Below, in pieces: positions 46,201-53,655 of a DNA stretch of 64,000 nt (within the stretch, counting starts at the first letter, position 1; each line of letters opens with the position of its first letter). This DNA comes from Robertmurraya korlensis (GTDB lineage Bacteria; Bacillota; Bacilli; Bacillales; Cytobacillaceae). The translations under genes were made by a program, and so were the position numbers. The stretch lies in assembly GCF_023715225.1 (NCBI RefSeq), contig NZ_JAMBNS010000002.1, positions 62,001 through 126,000 of the forward strand. Reading direction: 5' to 3'. The notes under the pieces were generated by a model. The model had not been told where the DNA came from. It made no database searches and was given only the letters and a program-made list of their open reading frames with translations.

Positions 46201-47678
46201 TGTATTTGTGTATAAAGAAAATCCATTTCCGTACTAATTTGAGCTATTTCTTTCGTCTTCTGCTTATCCTGTTGCATGAGCTCCGTTTCTTTTTTCTTTA
46301 AGAACTTCTGATATCCTAAGTATTGCCTAACACCTTCTTGTATGGCTAGATAGGAATGCTCCCATTGTTGTGCTACTTCTTTTTTGATTTCATCCATTCT
46401 TTGATTTACTTGCTCTAAGCCACTGTTTTGTTCTAATATGGCAATCTGCTGCGACAGAGAGCGAATCGTTTGTTCGTTCTCACTCCACTCTTTCAATAAT
46501 AACTGAAAGACGAGCTGTTCTTTTCGTTCCTGTTTCTCTTTCACTATTTCTTGAGAGGAAGCGTGTTTTTTTCTTTCTTCTACTAATTTCTTATCCCACG
46601 CCATTACCTCACGATGAGCTTTTGCATACTCCAAATTATCTTTTTGATAGCGTAGATCTTCTTGTTTGAGTGCTAATTTCTCTCTATCTTTTTCTAAAGT
46701 AAGCAACATTTCCGTTTCTGATTGCTTCAGATGTTCTAATGCACCGAGAAGTTGTCTTCCTACCTTGATACTTTCCTGAACAATTTCTTTATGTTCGACC
46801 CCTTTAGCTAAATGCTCTTCAAAGGGAACAATATCTTCTAAAAATTCTTTATGGGCTTGTTCTCTTTTTAAAAGTACAGGCAGATCTTTTGCAATACTGG
46901 CCTGACTCTTAAAAATTTCAACCAGATCATTCTTTTGGTGTTCCGTTCGATGTAAGACCTGACTAACGGTAGGAATAATTCGTTTTTGGAAAAGAGAATG
47001 ATCATCTTCGGCTCCCTCAAAGTATTTTCCTACTCCACCTTCATCCTTGTTGATATCCTTCATAATGTCCCAATCTTTACGGTTAATTCCGTATGTATCA
47101 AGGATACGATAGTGCTTCTTCATATCTTTATAAACGTCATATCCATTCCATTTCAGATAATCCTTTAAGCTTTCACTGTCAGCAACCTCATCATTTTCAT
47201 ACAGTGGAATATGCTCAACGGCTGCCTCTTCTTTCCGTTCAAATTCTCTCGTGTAAAATGTAATATTAGGGAGAATCTTCGCTTCCTGTTCTAAAGATTT
47301 ACTTTCATTTCCACCTTCTTCACTCATCGAGATCCTCTGTTCTGCAGAGAACATTCCTCCAGTGATTAGATGTCTGCGATCAGCACCGTCTAATTCCCAT
47401 TGAATGAGAACATGAAAGGTATAAGGAACAAACTGTTCTTTATTATTAAAGAAAAATTGCTGATAATAACGATTGTTTTGTTTTCCCCAAGCCGTTCCAG
47501 GTTTGAGAATTTGGAAGACCGTTTGCAAAAACACACCTTTTCCGCCCCCATTCATCATAGCGATCAGCCCATTGGTTGACGTTTCTTCATTATGGAAGTT
47601 AAAGGTTGTATCTTTATATTGCTTTTGCATGCCATCATACTTCAGGCCAACAATTCTAATTCGATGGATTTTCGGCAT
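43206..47678 (-). CDS. jetC: Wadjet SMC-like ATPase JetC
   Basis: A very long (about 1490-residue) SMC/MukB-like protein. An N-terminal ATPase half, a long coiled coil (rich in Gln, Glu and Lys, about 280-1300, interrupted by a hinge-like globular region near 620-800) and a C-terminal half. Counting from a Met two codons upstream, the P-loop is MNGGGKG near 44-50. It lacks the usual Ser/Thr after the Lys. The signature is GSGGQ near 1378, and Walker B ends in CDNPFG near 1411, with Asn where SMC proteins have Glu. The start at 47678 follows GAGGAG. JetC should form the DNA-loop-extruding motor with JetA and JetB. Overlap with jetB is 23 bases. Confidence 0.88.
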   Translation of the reverse strand: MPKIHRIRIVGLKYDGMQKQYKDTTFNFHNEETSTNGLIAMMNGGGKGVFLQTVFQILKPGTAWGKQNNRYYQQFFFNNKEQFVPYTFHVLIQWELDGADRRHLITGGMFSAEQRISMSEEGGNESKSLEQEAKILPNITFYTREFERKEEAAVEHIPLYENDEVADSESLKDYLKWNGYDVYKDMKKHYRILDTYGINRKDWDIMKDINKDEGGVGKYFEGAEDDHSLFQKRIIPTVSQVLHRTEHQKNDLVEIFKSQASIAKDLPVLLKREQAHKEFLEDIVPFEEHLAKGVEHKEIVQESIKVGRQLLGALEHLKQSETEMLLTLEKDREKLALKQEDLRYQKDNLEYAKAHREVMAWDKKLVEERKKHASSQEIVKEKQERKEQLVFQLLLKEWSENEQTIRSLSQQIAILEQNSGLEQVNQRMDEIKKEVAQQWEHSYLAIQEGVRQYLGYQKFLKKKETELMQQDKQKTKEIAQISTEMDFLYTQIHAFESKDAALIKEFGDRITYDLKGMIESFTKQIEDKNTTLEEIQAIDKESSAKQNSLASSHGTLVQSIQFSEEKCTELKVANVEQEQRESKLLDKLHGLLDDVTAPFTHSLLSKYSLQIEELLVGNKQQGEQIKKELWETQLDHSLNDEGFWIANKDVKELKEWIDEKTGIDVFYGTQFLQSLRAEEMANYCLTYPLLPYGLVVSQHQWKKINQQVLSGRMFKSPVPIFMREEMNSDNQQSSFVIINGTEKELLSDKNQFTHWKISMAKQIEEKKDTLIEVEKTENSLRRMLKEIDRFLSGQLSTDIEKALNQEQNALLTKKTNLQEITIQQEKEKELQLQLKEQLEHTKRKIEKLTKDVETLAEFEKEKILHQENKRVKEEKQKLKESLVVQQQELSKEHQQIVELQTKWNHTYVEWKLTTEQNIKEISFFMEGAAFPPDEKVDQSEEVPSLSTHLLEEINGRMEELKQLQKSKEEQARELLVIQAKKDTEQKQQTKLEKKLKAANEEWEKASEPNEPISILENILQTAQKEAKAAEKEEREQGTAVTVAETSLQHATEQREKTGKKIAKHERQPEEWEDLDLEVKEVEIKDQTKITKDEVKKTEKRQKETETNIASYEGDLLTLSVVLKEDAAAFTDHDLEKVKTQGKACILSWCEEHQEILEEGQEKHAKIEQSLRNLKLAIEGKDWEIRFKNEVLTTLEHMDTRHYSHIQSIVKNMKRFSESGLEQLERDKERAEKAQNFWASRASMKVMSISEAIRSMIAKMKLKNERGSFPLVQLKEDILPKKAEDIEPLLKQHFVSAINKITKQFDMIDDHNRLLDQEIKQLISDEQILFVSLRNRYPELLVYNMRTDNAFMYGKPQREHYSTWQTINQGSKTKSDGSGGQKLSARMVMMMMLLSVKSETDQSWVPLVCDNPFGQAASTHVLDPIFAVADKLKFQFIVVTPPELVKTEISQRFDAYYKLDFIREKGKEIVSDTIVPAYRIFQGEEVGSIGT

Positions 47679-48402
47679 GCTCATTCTCCTCAGTTGTCAT
47701 TAATTTTTTTAATACTTCGTATCGATCATAATCGTGATACAAGTATTCAATACGCTCAAAAAGCTCTTGTTTTGGAATTACTTTTGGAATATCATCTCGA
47801 TCAAGAATGACGATTAACCCTTCTGTCTCTAATAACCGCATAGCGCTGGCAATTAATCCGATTCTCGTTCTTTTATTTCCTTTTTTCAACCCATAATCCT
47901 CGGTATCGACCTCCATGTATTTCCATGTGGTCACCATTTCCTTCATATCCAGTCGTTCTTCTTCTCCGAAATTCGGTTTCGCTTTAAGAATCTTCTCCCA
48001 ATTCATCATCAAGTCATTCACGTACCGTTCCAAGGCATAGTAGCTAATGCCCTCCCGTTTCGTTCGGATTTTTGCCGCCTGGTTGCGGTCTATGGATGCT
48101 AAGAAAGACATGATGATTACGCTGATCAGGTGAAAATGTTTTTTCGTTTCGATTTGGCGATGCTTTTCTTTCATATGCGTGAAATTCGTTGCAAACACCG
48201 AGCCAGTTGGCTGAACGACTAAATGGATGCGTTTGGGTGATTCAATGATATACGTACCTGATTCGTCTGCTAATAATAAAACCGTCTGTCTGACTTCGGG
48301 ATCGAAAAAGGTTTGAAAGTGTTCACTATTTTCGTCGATGACTTTATCTTTTAATAATGTAAAATAGACCGCTGACGCCTTTTTGATCGTTTCTGCATTC
48401 AT
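47656..48402 (-). CDS. jetB: Wadjet subunit JetB (kite-like, DUF6063 type)
   Basis: A 248-residue protein that I assign to JetB by position and by its winged-helix C-terminal half (NKRTRIGLIASAMRLLETEGLIVILDRDDIPKVIPK, about 178-213). JetB proteins are kite subunits linking the JetC heads to JetA. The start at 48402 overlaps the jetA stop as ATGA, with AGGAGGAG upstream. It resembles the DUF6063 family that I recall in type III Wadjet loci. Confidence 0.82.
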   Translation of the reverse strand: MNAETIKKASAVYFTLLKDKVIDENSEHFQTFFDPEVRQTVLLLADESGTYIIESPKRIHLVVQPTGSVFATNFTHMKEKHRQIETKKHFHLISVIIMSFLASIDRNQAAKIRTKREGISYYALERYVNDLMMNWEKILKAKPNFGEEERLDMKEMVTTWKYMEVDTEDYGLKKGNKRTRIGLIASAMRLLETEGLIVILDRDDIPKVIPKQELFERIEYLYHDYDRYEVLKKLMTTEENEHAENPSN

Positions 48403-49907
48403 CGTTTCTCCTCCTCAATACAAATTTTAAAAGGGGTGATTTTCGTTTGATACCACACAAAAGGCTCCGCTCGAGGATCAAACATAGTAAAAATCTTCAA
48501 CCCTTCAAACACTTGAAATTGTGGATATTCAATCATTAATTTGTGCAGAAGAATTTCTCGCTCATCGCTCAGAGTTTCTTCCTTCCGGTGCAAAACTTGA
48601 ACTTTTAAAGGCTTTTTATCAAACATCATCCATAAATCAATCGTTTCACCTTCCTCAAACCACAAATCCTGCACTTCTAATGGGAAGGTTGCGAGATCGG
48701 ATAATGAAAACTCTCTGTTTGTTTGTAAAAGTTGAAAAACATAACTCCAAGCTTTAATCACCGAATCCCAGTTCGTCACTCGTGGACGAGTTTCGTTTTC
48801 TTCTGCTTCTTCTACTACTTCAACATCTGATAATTGTTGCTCATCGAATTCTTGTTCTCCCCAAATCCAATCAAGAGGCAATATAAACTCATTCCTCGGT
48901 GAAAAAATGGAAGAAATTACATTTTCAATAGCCTTAAAATCCTGAACGCCTTCTTTAAATAACCAATTTTCATACACATGTTCGCGAAAGGAAACCATGC
49001 TTTTTTCCCAGAACAATGAAGGATTTTCTGCTTTTAATTTCAGTTCATACGATATATTTTGAATAACGAGCTTCGCAAAACGATCATGCAATTGCCTTGT
49101 ATGACCTATTTTCTCTTGAAGAAGAATTAATTCTTTCTGAATATAATCATCTTCTTCATTTCTACGTTTCGTTTTTTCTATCATACTAGTAATCGTACGG
49201 AAGTGATTTTTTTCCTCTTCAAATTGCTTTTCTATTTCCACACGATTGTCTGCTCTTTGTCTTTCCTCTTCAACCAATAAAATTTTGGGATTGTTGATCA
49301 TTTCCTTTTGGAAGGTGAATTCATTTGCCATTAAGCGGTTTACTCGTGAAATGAGGTGATCGAGGTTTCGAGTAGCTTTTCTAAAATTACCGTTTTTAAT
49401 CAACTGCATACTATAGAGCTGTTCAATCGTTATCGAGAATTCCTCAGCCATTTCTCGGCTCATAAAAATCATTTCCTGAGCGACATCTGTTAATTTATAA
49501 ACAATCGAGCCGCCAATTTCGAGATTCGTATATAATTCATCCATCGTGACATATCGGAAAGTTTGCGTTTCCCAGGCTTGCCTTATTTCATCGTAATACA
49601 ACGCTTCAAAAGGTCTACTATACTCTTCTTTCCCCTGATATAAAAGCCCACTCGTGATTCGTTCAATCTGCTTGTCGTCTGCTAAAAGTCTCATTTGTTT
49701 AATCGAATCTTCAACCATATACTTGATATCTGATTTGCTTCTATGGTCATCATCATTTAGTTCTCTATAAAAAATGGTGAGGAGCACTTGCATGAGGATG
49801 GTTTGGATATGAGGTTTCAACTCCCCCACTTCCATTCCTCTTCCAAGCTCAAATAGAGGATTTAATCGCTGCATTCGCTGGGCAAAGCCTTCCCATGATT
49901 CGTTCAC
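48399..49907 (-). CDS. jetA: Wadjet subunit JetA (kleisin-like, DUF5716 type)
   Basis: A 502-residue protein, from a GTG at 49907 that overlaps the jetD stop as GTGA and follows GGAGGAG at 6 bases. It is helical, with a coiled-coil stretch around 225-285 (EEERQRADNRVEIEKQFEEEKN) and a C-terminal winged-helix-like region. JetA acts as the kleisin that bridges JetC heads. Family assignment (JetA/DUF5716, as I recall) rests on gene order, length and helical pattern rather than catalytic motifs. Confidence 0.82.
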   Translation of the reverse strand: MNESWEGFAQRMQRLNPLFELGRGMEVGELKPHIQTILMQVLLTIFYRELNDDDHRSKSDIKYMVEDSIKQMRLLADDKQIERITSGLLYQGKEEYSRPFEALYYDEIRQAWETQTFRYVTMDELYTNLEIGGSIVYKLTDVAQEMIFMSREMAEEFSITIEQLYSMQLIKNGNFRKATRNLDHLISRVNRLMANEFTFQKEMINNPKILLVEEERQRADNRVEIEKQFEEEKNHFRTITSMIEKTKRRNEEDDYIQKELILLQEKIGHTRQLHDRFAKLVIQNISYELKLKAENPSLFWEKSMVSFREHVYENWLFKEGVQDFKAIENVISSIFSPRNEFILPLDWIWGEQEFDEQQLSDVEVVEEAEENETRPRVTNWDSVIKAWSYVFQLLQTNREFSLSDLATFPLEVQDLWFEEGETIDLWMMFDKKPLKVQVLHRKEETLSDEREILLHKLMIEYPQFQVFEGLKIFTMFDPRAEPFVWYQTKITPFKICIEEEKR

Positions 49908-50977
49908 ATCCATCTCCTCCATGTTTCAATTGTTAACACTTCTTGTGGAATCCGCTTATTTTCCTGCCATAATTCTAACAATGATGCTTGTTCTTCCTCA
50001 GTAAACCATTGGAAAAACGAATCGCGATACTTCGCATTTTGCATTTGACCAGATTTCTGGTCATTTCTTTGGCCAATACATTCAAGCATTTTCCGATAAA
50101 TCTTTAAGGCAGGCTGAATACAACATTCCGGATACTTTTCAATAAGCCGAACCAAGATTCCATAACCTGAGGCATCTAGATCTCCTGCATAATAGAAAAG
50201 ATAAGATTTTAGGGGAAACATGCGAAAGAAAAAGGAAAAACTACGTTCAATTTTTGTTCCTTCCCCATAGATAATTAGTTCCGGTTCATAATCTAGTACA
50301 TTGGCCTCCAATAATTTAATAGATGTATGAAAAAAAGATAGATTCTCAACAATAAGTACCCTTTGAATATCTTTTATTTCTTTTCCTTGTTTCATCCAAA
50401 AGACAAAAGGCTCCCCGTAGCTCACCATCTTCAGTTCCTCTTCTGAAACTCCAATTCTAGTTAAAAAGCCTTTTCCCTCAGGGAAACTATCACCATCTAG
50501 TAAAAATTTTTCATGACCAAACAGCTCCAAGCTTCTTTCTTCAACTGAAACAATGTCCCGTTCCTGATGGCTTTGGAAAAAGTTATAAACATTCTGAATT
50601 CGATTCCATTCCTCTACCGTTTGCCATTCAGGATGACGTTCATAATAAGAAAAATCAAATTGATCACTTAATTTCATCATCCCCAAACGATCCCACTTGG
50701 TAGAATGAACTTTCATATTTACCCAGTAAGATAAGGGTAGTGCCGGTGTTCTTCCATTGTATTGATTATTTTGTATAGGAATCAATTGTCCTTCCGCTTG
50801 CAAAAGTTCAATGGACCGATAGAACAACGAATAGCCATCCATATCAAAATAATCATCCATCAGCTTACGCAATTGAAGCTCCAAATCGTTAATATTAATC
50901 TTCTTTTTCTGTTTAGGGTGTTGAATATCTCCTATAAATCCTCTCACCCGTGTTTCAATGATATCTATTGTGTTCAC
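49904..50977 (-). CDS. jetD: Wadjet nuclease JetD (DUF2220, toprim-like)
   Basis: A 357-residue protein whose C-terminal half is the toprim-like nuclease of Wadjet. It shows ENLSFF (Glu211), YGEG at 237-240, the metal-binding GDLDASGYGI (Asp266 and Asp268), and RIPQE at 342-346. The N-terminal half is probably winged-helix. JetD cuts circular plasmid DNA once the JetABC motor stalls. It is first in the operon here, whereas many Wadjet loci place it last. Confidence 0.87.
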   Translation of the reverse strand: MNTIDIIETRVRGFIGDIQHPKQKKKININDLELQLRKLMDDYFDMDGYSLFYRSIELLQAEGQLIPIQNNQYNGRTPALPLSYWVNMKVHSTKWDRLGMMKLSDQFDFSYYERHPEWQTVEEWNRIQNVYNFFQSHQERDIVSVEERSLELFGHEKFLLDGDSFPEGKGFLTRIGVSEEELKMVSYGEPFVFWMKQGKEIKDIQRVLIVENLSFFHTSIKLLEANVLDYEPELIIYGEGTKIERSFSFFFRMFPLKSYLFYYAGDLDASGYGILVRLIEKYPECCIQPALKIYRKMLECIGQRNDQKSGQMQNAKYRDSFFQWFTEEEQASLLELWQENKRIPQEVLTIETWRRWM

Positions 50978-51123
50978 CTACTTACTCTACTTCGTGTCAA
51001 ACCCCTACTTCTATCCTATTTGGACATCCTTTTATTATAAACTAGTTGGTCTGTTGTTTGTAAGTGAATTGTTTGGGTAAAAAATAAGGAACCTTTATAA
51101 ATTTTATTTCTTATCGAAAAAAA

Positions 51124-51147
51124 CGCACGAGTGGAACACACTGTGCG
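51124..51147 (-). terminator. Minus-strand terminator between jetD and the Cys-rich gene
   Basis: The hairpin CGCACAGTGTGTTCC...GTGCG is followed on the minus strand by TTTTTTTCG. No protein gene in that direction ends here. The nearest upstream minus-strand gene is the tRNA-Sec, about 690 bases away. In the rest of 50978-51351 I see only a weak 39-codon frame (51219-51338). Confidence 0.65.
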
Positions 51148-51351
51148 GTCGAATAAATCTTCCTATAAATCTTTTTACGCTACTTATTTTTACTATACTA
51201 GTTATGCTCTGATGAGGTATGAGTTGGAGGTATGACATTGTTTATCCAAACTTGGAAGACAACGCCCCAATTACAGTTGGACAATCACCTAAAAATATCC
51301 AGACAAATATAATATCGGGAAAACTAAGATTGAAATAGGGAGTGATTGTTT

Positions 51352-51657
51352 TTGTATTATCGTCAACCATCTGAGGAATGTGTATGGAACTGCATTTTAA
51401 TGGGCGGGCAGAGATTTGAATGTGAAGAAATATGTCGTATGAATCCTTCGAGTGGTAATTATTACTCGTACAATACTTACTTAACGCCAACAACATACGC
51501 ACCTGCATCATTTTATAATACACAGCCATATCATTATGGGAGTTATCCATATTCTTTTTCCTATGGTTTTTTACCTGAGGATGATCCATGTGTTCAAGAA
51601 TGCAGAAGATTAAACATCCCTACTTTAAACTGTTGCTATCGGTGTGGATATTGCTAA
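51352..51657 (+). CDS. Small cysteine-rich protein with twin CX3C-X9-CX3C repeats
   Basis: I do not recognise this roughly 101-residue protein. Two blocks have exactly the same cysteine spacing: C10-x3-C14-x9-C24-x3-C28 and C80-x3-C84-x9-C94-x3-C98, with two more cysteines at 95 and 101. Between them lies a Tyr/Ser/Pro-rich linker (about 33-75, PYHYGSYPYSFSYGF) with no cysteines. No signal peptide or membrane helix is seen. I chose the TTG at 51352 because GGGAG is 9 bases upstream; a TTG at 51346 is too close. The composition resembles spore coat or metal-binding proteins, but function is unknown. Confidence 0.72.
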   Translation: MYYRQPSEECVWNCILMGGQRFECEEICRMNPSSGNYYSYNTYLTPTTYAPASFYNTQPYHYGSYPYSFSYGFLPEDDPCVQECRRLNIPTLNCCYRCGYC

Positions 51658-51662
51658 CAAAA

Positions 51663-51695
51663 GAAGCCGATTTCTTATATCAAGACATCGGCTTC
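51663..51695 (+). terminator. Stem-loop after the Cys-rich gene
   Basis: A perfect 9-bp stem, GAAGCCGAT / ATCGGCTTC, 6 bases after the stop. The T tract is poor (ATTATG), so termination strength is uncertain. Confidence 0.6.
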
Positions 51696-51834
51696 ATTAT
51701 GATACACTAGTACAACCAGATGGTCACACTTTGACTATGAAATTGGCAAAAAAAATACTAGTTAGATCTTAAACTTATCCGGATACAATTCACAATCAAA
51801 AAACTGTTCAAACCGTTGATAACACTAAAATAAT

Positions 51835-51931
51835 TGGCGGGACTGCCTGGGAATCGAACCCAGCTATCCTGGCACGCAGGACACAAGCGGTTTTGAAGAC
51901 CGTGGAGGACACCAGTACCCCAATCAGCCCC
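51835..51931 (-). tRNA. selC: tRNA-Sec (anticodon TCA)
   Basis: On the minus strand the 97 bases fold as a selenocysteine tRNA. Acceptor strands GGGGCTG and CAGTCCC are followed by discriminator G and encoded CCA. The anticodon arm CGGT-CTTCAAA-ACCG has anticodon TCA. A long variable arm has a 7-bp stem (TGTCCTG / CAGGATA), and the T arm is CTGGG-TTCGATT-CCCAG. A serine tRNA would carry TGA, GCT or GGA instead. No selA, selB, selD or in-frame-UGA selenoprotein gene was seen in the window. Apart from this and the hairpin at 51663, the 51658-52055 gap shows nothing else. Confidence 0.93.
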
Positions 51932-51990
51932 ATAAAAAGAACCGTGCTCGAATCCTTGTCCAAGAAGTTCAAGTTTTCGACACGGATTCT

Positions 51991-52019
51991 ATTATGGCGT
52001 ACTTAGCGAAGTTTTTCAA
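51991..52019 (-). promoter_or_regulatory. Sigma-A promoter of the tRNA-Sec
   Basis: On the minus strand TTGAAA, a 17-base spacer and CATAAT point at the tRNA. The predicted start is about 50 bases upstream of the tRNA 5' end. Confidence 0.7.
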
Positions 52020-52055
52020 GTAGGAAATCCTTGCTAAGTTTCTATAAAACTACTT

Positions 52056-52856
52056 TCATTTTAATTTTAACTCAGCAGCAATGTGGTGGTGGATTCTCTC
52101 CCAGTCAGCATTTGTATTGTTTATCATGATTGACCTTGCCGAAGCCTCATGAAGAAACTCCTTCTCCAACTCTTTTCTCTCTTCCAAGAAATAAAGCACT
52201 CCACTTACCCCTGACAGTCCCCTTTCTTTCCCATACTCCTGACCTGTGTAATACCAGGTGATAAAATCAAACCATTCCACAGGACGTTCCTGCCTGATTT
52301 TCTCCAAGTTCTCTGCTATATTATCCTGTTCAAAATATACGATGACTGGATCGAGCTCCATAATGACTTGGGTTACCATATTTAAGTAATTGAAAATAAC
52401 TTCTTTTGAACAATTATGTTTTGCTAGTAAAAACGTAAAAGGATTTTGTAGATAGCAACACTCTAGTATATACTCATGGGTTCCTGATTTTGCTTGTTGA
52501 ACAAACTCCTTCCACTTTTCCAAAGCAACCTCTATGTACTCTTCTACTGGAAGCTCATACACATCAAAAGGTTTCAGTCGCTCAAATAACTCTGGATCTT
52601 TTTCATACAAACTACCATATGAAATATAATATCTCTCGCCTTTTTGAATGGCCATCCCCCGAACCCTAGGACATTCTTGTTCAACCTCATCAAATTGCTT
52701 TTCCGTTAGACAAGCGATAGACTCATAATCAGCCGGATGCTGGGGATCTCCCTCTAAATATAATTTTGCATTTTCTCCTAATCTAGTTGCTAACCATTTG
52801 GCACTGGTTGTTTTTCCTGAGCCTGGGACTCCTTCAAATATAAATAATTTCGCCAT
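52056..52856 (-). CDS. P-loop NTPase/kinase-like protein
   Basis: A 266-residue cytoplasmic protein with a Walker A motif at the start (FEGVPGSGKTTSAK, about 8-21) and the DxH-like YLEGDPQHPADY near 33. The layout is that of small-molecule kinases (thymidylate or adenylate kinase-like), but the substrate is not evident. I do not assign a gene name. No clear partner: tRNA-Sec lies downstream in the same direction and yneK is divergent. Confidence 0.75.
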   Translation of the reverse strand: MAKLFIFEGVPGSGKTTSAKWLATRLGENAKLYLEGDPQHPADYESIACLTEKQFDEVEQECPRVRGMAIQKGERYYISYGSLYEKDPELFERLKPFDVYELPVEEYIEVALEKWKEFVQQAKSGTHEYILECCYLQNPFTFLLAKHNCSKEVIFNYLNMVTQVIMELDPVIVYFEQDNIAENLEKIRQERPVEWFDFITWYYTGQEYGKERGLSGVSGVLYFLEERKELEKEFLHEASARSIMINNTNADWERIHHHIAAELKLK

Positions 52857-52965
52857 ACTGTTCTCCTTCTCCCACTTTTTAAATCGCTTTCAAAACGTTC
52901 GTCTTGTCTCCCTGCTAAAAGTTTGGCTATAATAATAGTATTAATAATGTTTTGTAGGTGAGCTT

Positions 52966-53391
52966 ATGTTAAGTGGATGGTTTTCAATATTTATTATTTT
53001 TTGGGTGTTAATACTAGTCGGTTCGTTTGCAATCGGTGGATTTTTTATGTTTCGTAAATTTTTAAAAAGAATGCCTCTTGAAGACGGCAAGTCTGTCCTC
53101 GATTGGGAGGAGCACTTTGTGAATGAGACTCGTGATCTTTGGCAACAGCCTGAGAAGGATCTTCTTGAAGACCTTGTGAGCCCTGTGCCAGAACTTTTTC
53201 GCGATGTGGCTCGGCAAAAAATCGCTGGAAAAATCGGTGAGCTAGCCGTGGAAGAAAAACGTCCTTCGATTACTGAAGAGCTCGTGATTCGAGGATATAT
53301 TTTAGCAACACCAAAACGCGACCATAAATTTTTGAAAAAGAAGCTTGCTGAAAACAAAATAGACATGGCTCCATATCAACACCTATTTTAA
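52966..53391 (+). CDS. yneK: YneK-like protein (DUF2621)
   Basis: A 141-residue protein with one N-terminal membrane helix (about 5-29) and a soluble domain. The domain contains LDWEEHFVNETRDLW and TPKRDHKFLKKKLAEN, which I associate with YneK/DUF2621. In B. subtilis yneK follows ccdC in the ccd region, as here (order ccdA-yneI-ccdC then yneK). Function is not established. It has its own terminator. Confidence 0.82.
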   Translation: MLSGWFSIFIIFWVLILVGSFAIGGFFMFRKFLKRMPLEDGKSVLDWEEHFVNETRDLWQQPEKDLLEDLVSPVPELFRDVARQKIAGKIGELAVEEKRPSITEELVIRGYILATPKRDHKFLKKKLAENKIDMAPYQHLF

Positions 53392-53418
53392 AGGACTGCT
53401 TTTACATAAAGCGGTCTT
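53392..53418 (+). terminator. Terminator after yneK
   Basis: An 11-bp stem, AGGACTGCTTT / AAAGCGGTCTT (two G-T pairs), followed by CTATTTTATA. Confidence 0.8.
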
Positions 53419-53449
53419 CTATTTTATAAAGCTCTTTTCTTAAACTTTG

Positions 53450-53620
53450 TTGCTTATGGAACCTAATTTTAAAATTGAGCTACAATTCAGCAGAAAATAG
53501 GATGAGTTTAATAAGAAAAGAGCCTGCAAACTGAATTCTTATGCGCAAAATAGCTATTTCCTCGTTAAAATCGGCTTTTAGATTTTAACAACAATCTTGC
53601 GAAAACAGCCTTTTATAAAT
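53450..53620. repeat. Possible dispersed intergenic repeat element
   Basis: This gene-free stretch contains nested inverted repeats: GTTAAAATC / GATTTTAAC (53564-53572 with 53581-53589), AAATAGCTATTT at about 53548-53559, and an A-rich block, AAGAAAAGAGCC. It has no open frame of note. Its look is that of the short repeats scattered between genes in Bacillus genomes. Only one copy lies in this window, so the claim is unproven. Confidence 0.35.
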
Positions 53621-53648
53621 AACGCCAAATCCATCACGATTTGGCGTT
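53621..53648 (-). terminator. Terminator after ccdC
   Basis: A perfect 11-bp stem, AACGCCAAATC / GATTTGGCGTT, loop of 6, followed on the minus strand by ATTTATAAAAGG. Confidence 0.82.
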
Positions 53649-53655
53649 CGTAATC

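Noticed and set aside
43789-47810. Many plus-strand open frames of 60-80 codons opposite jetC and jetB
   Set aside because: They are antisense shadows of the long Lys/Glu-rich coiled-coil frame and lack ribosome sites.
51219-51338. A 39-codon frame (MSWRYDIVYP...) just upstream of the Cys-rich gene, and an overlapping 24-27 codon frame after GGAGG
   Set aside because: The longer frame has its ribosome site only one base from the ATG, the two frames conflict, and neither resembles a known family. Not listed as a gene.
51242-51589. A 115-codon minus-strand frame opposite the Cys-rich gene
   Set aside because: No ribosome site, and the plus-strand frame has the regular cysteine repeats. Treated as a shadow.
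51696-51834. Possible transposase remnant between the Cys-rich gene and tRNA-Sec
   Set aside because: Short translated pieces did not resemble a transposase, and no inverted repeats or target duplications were visible.
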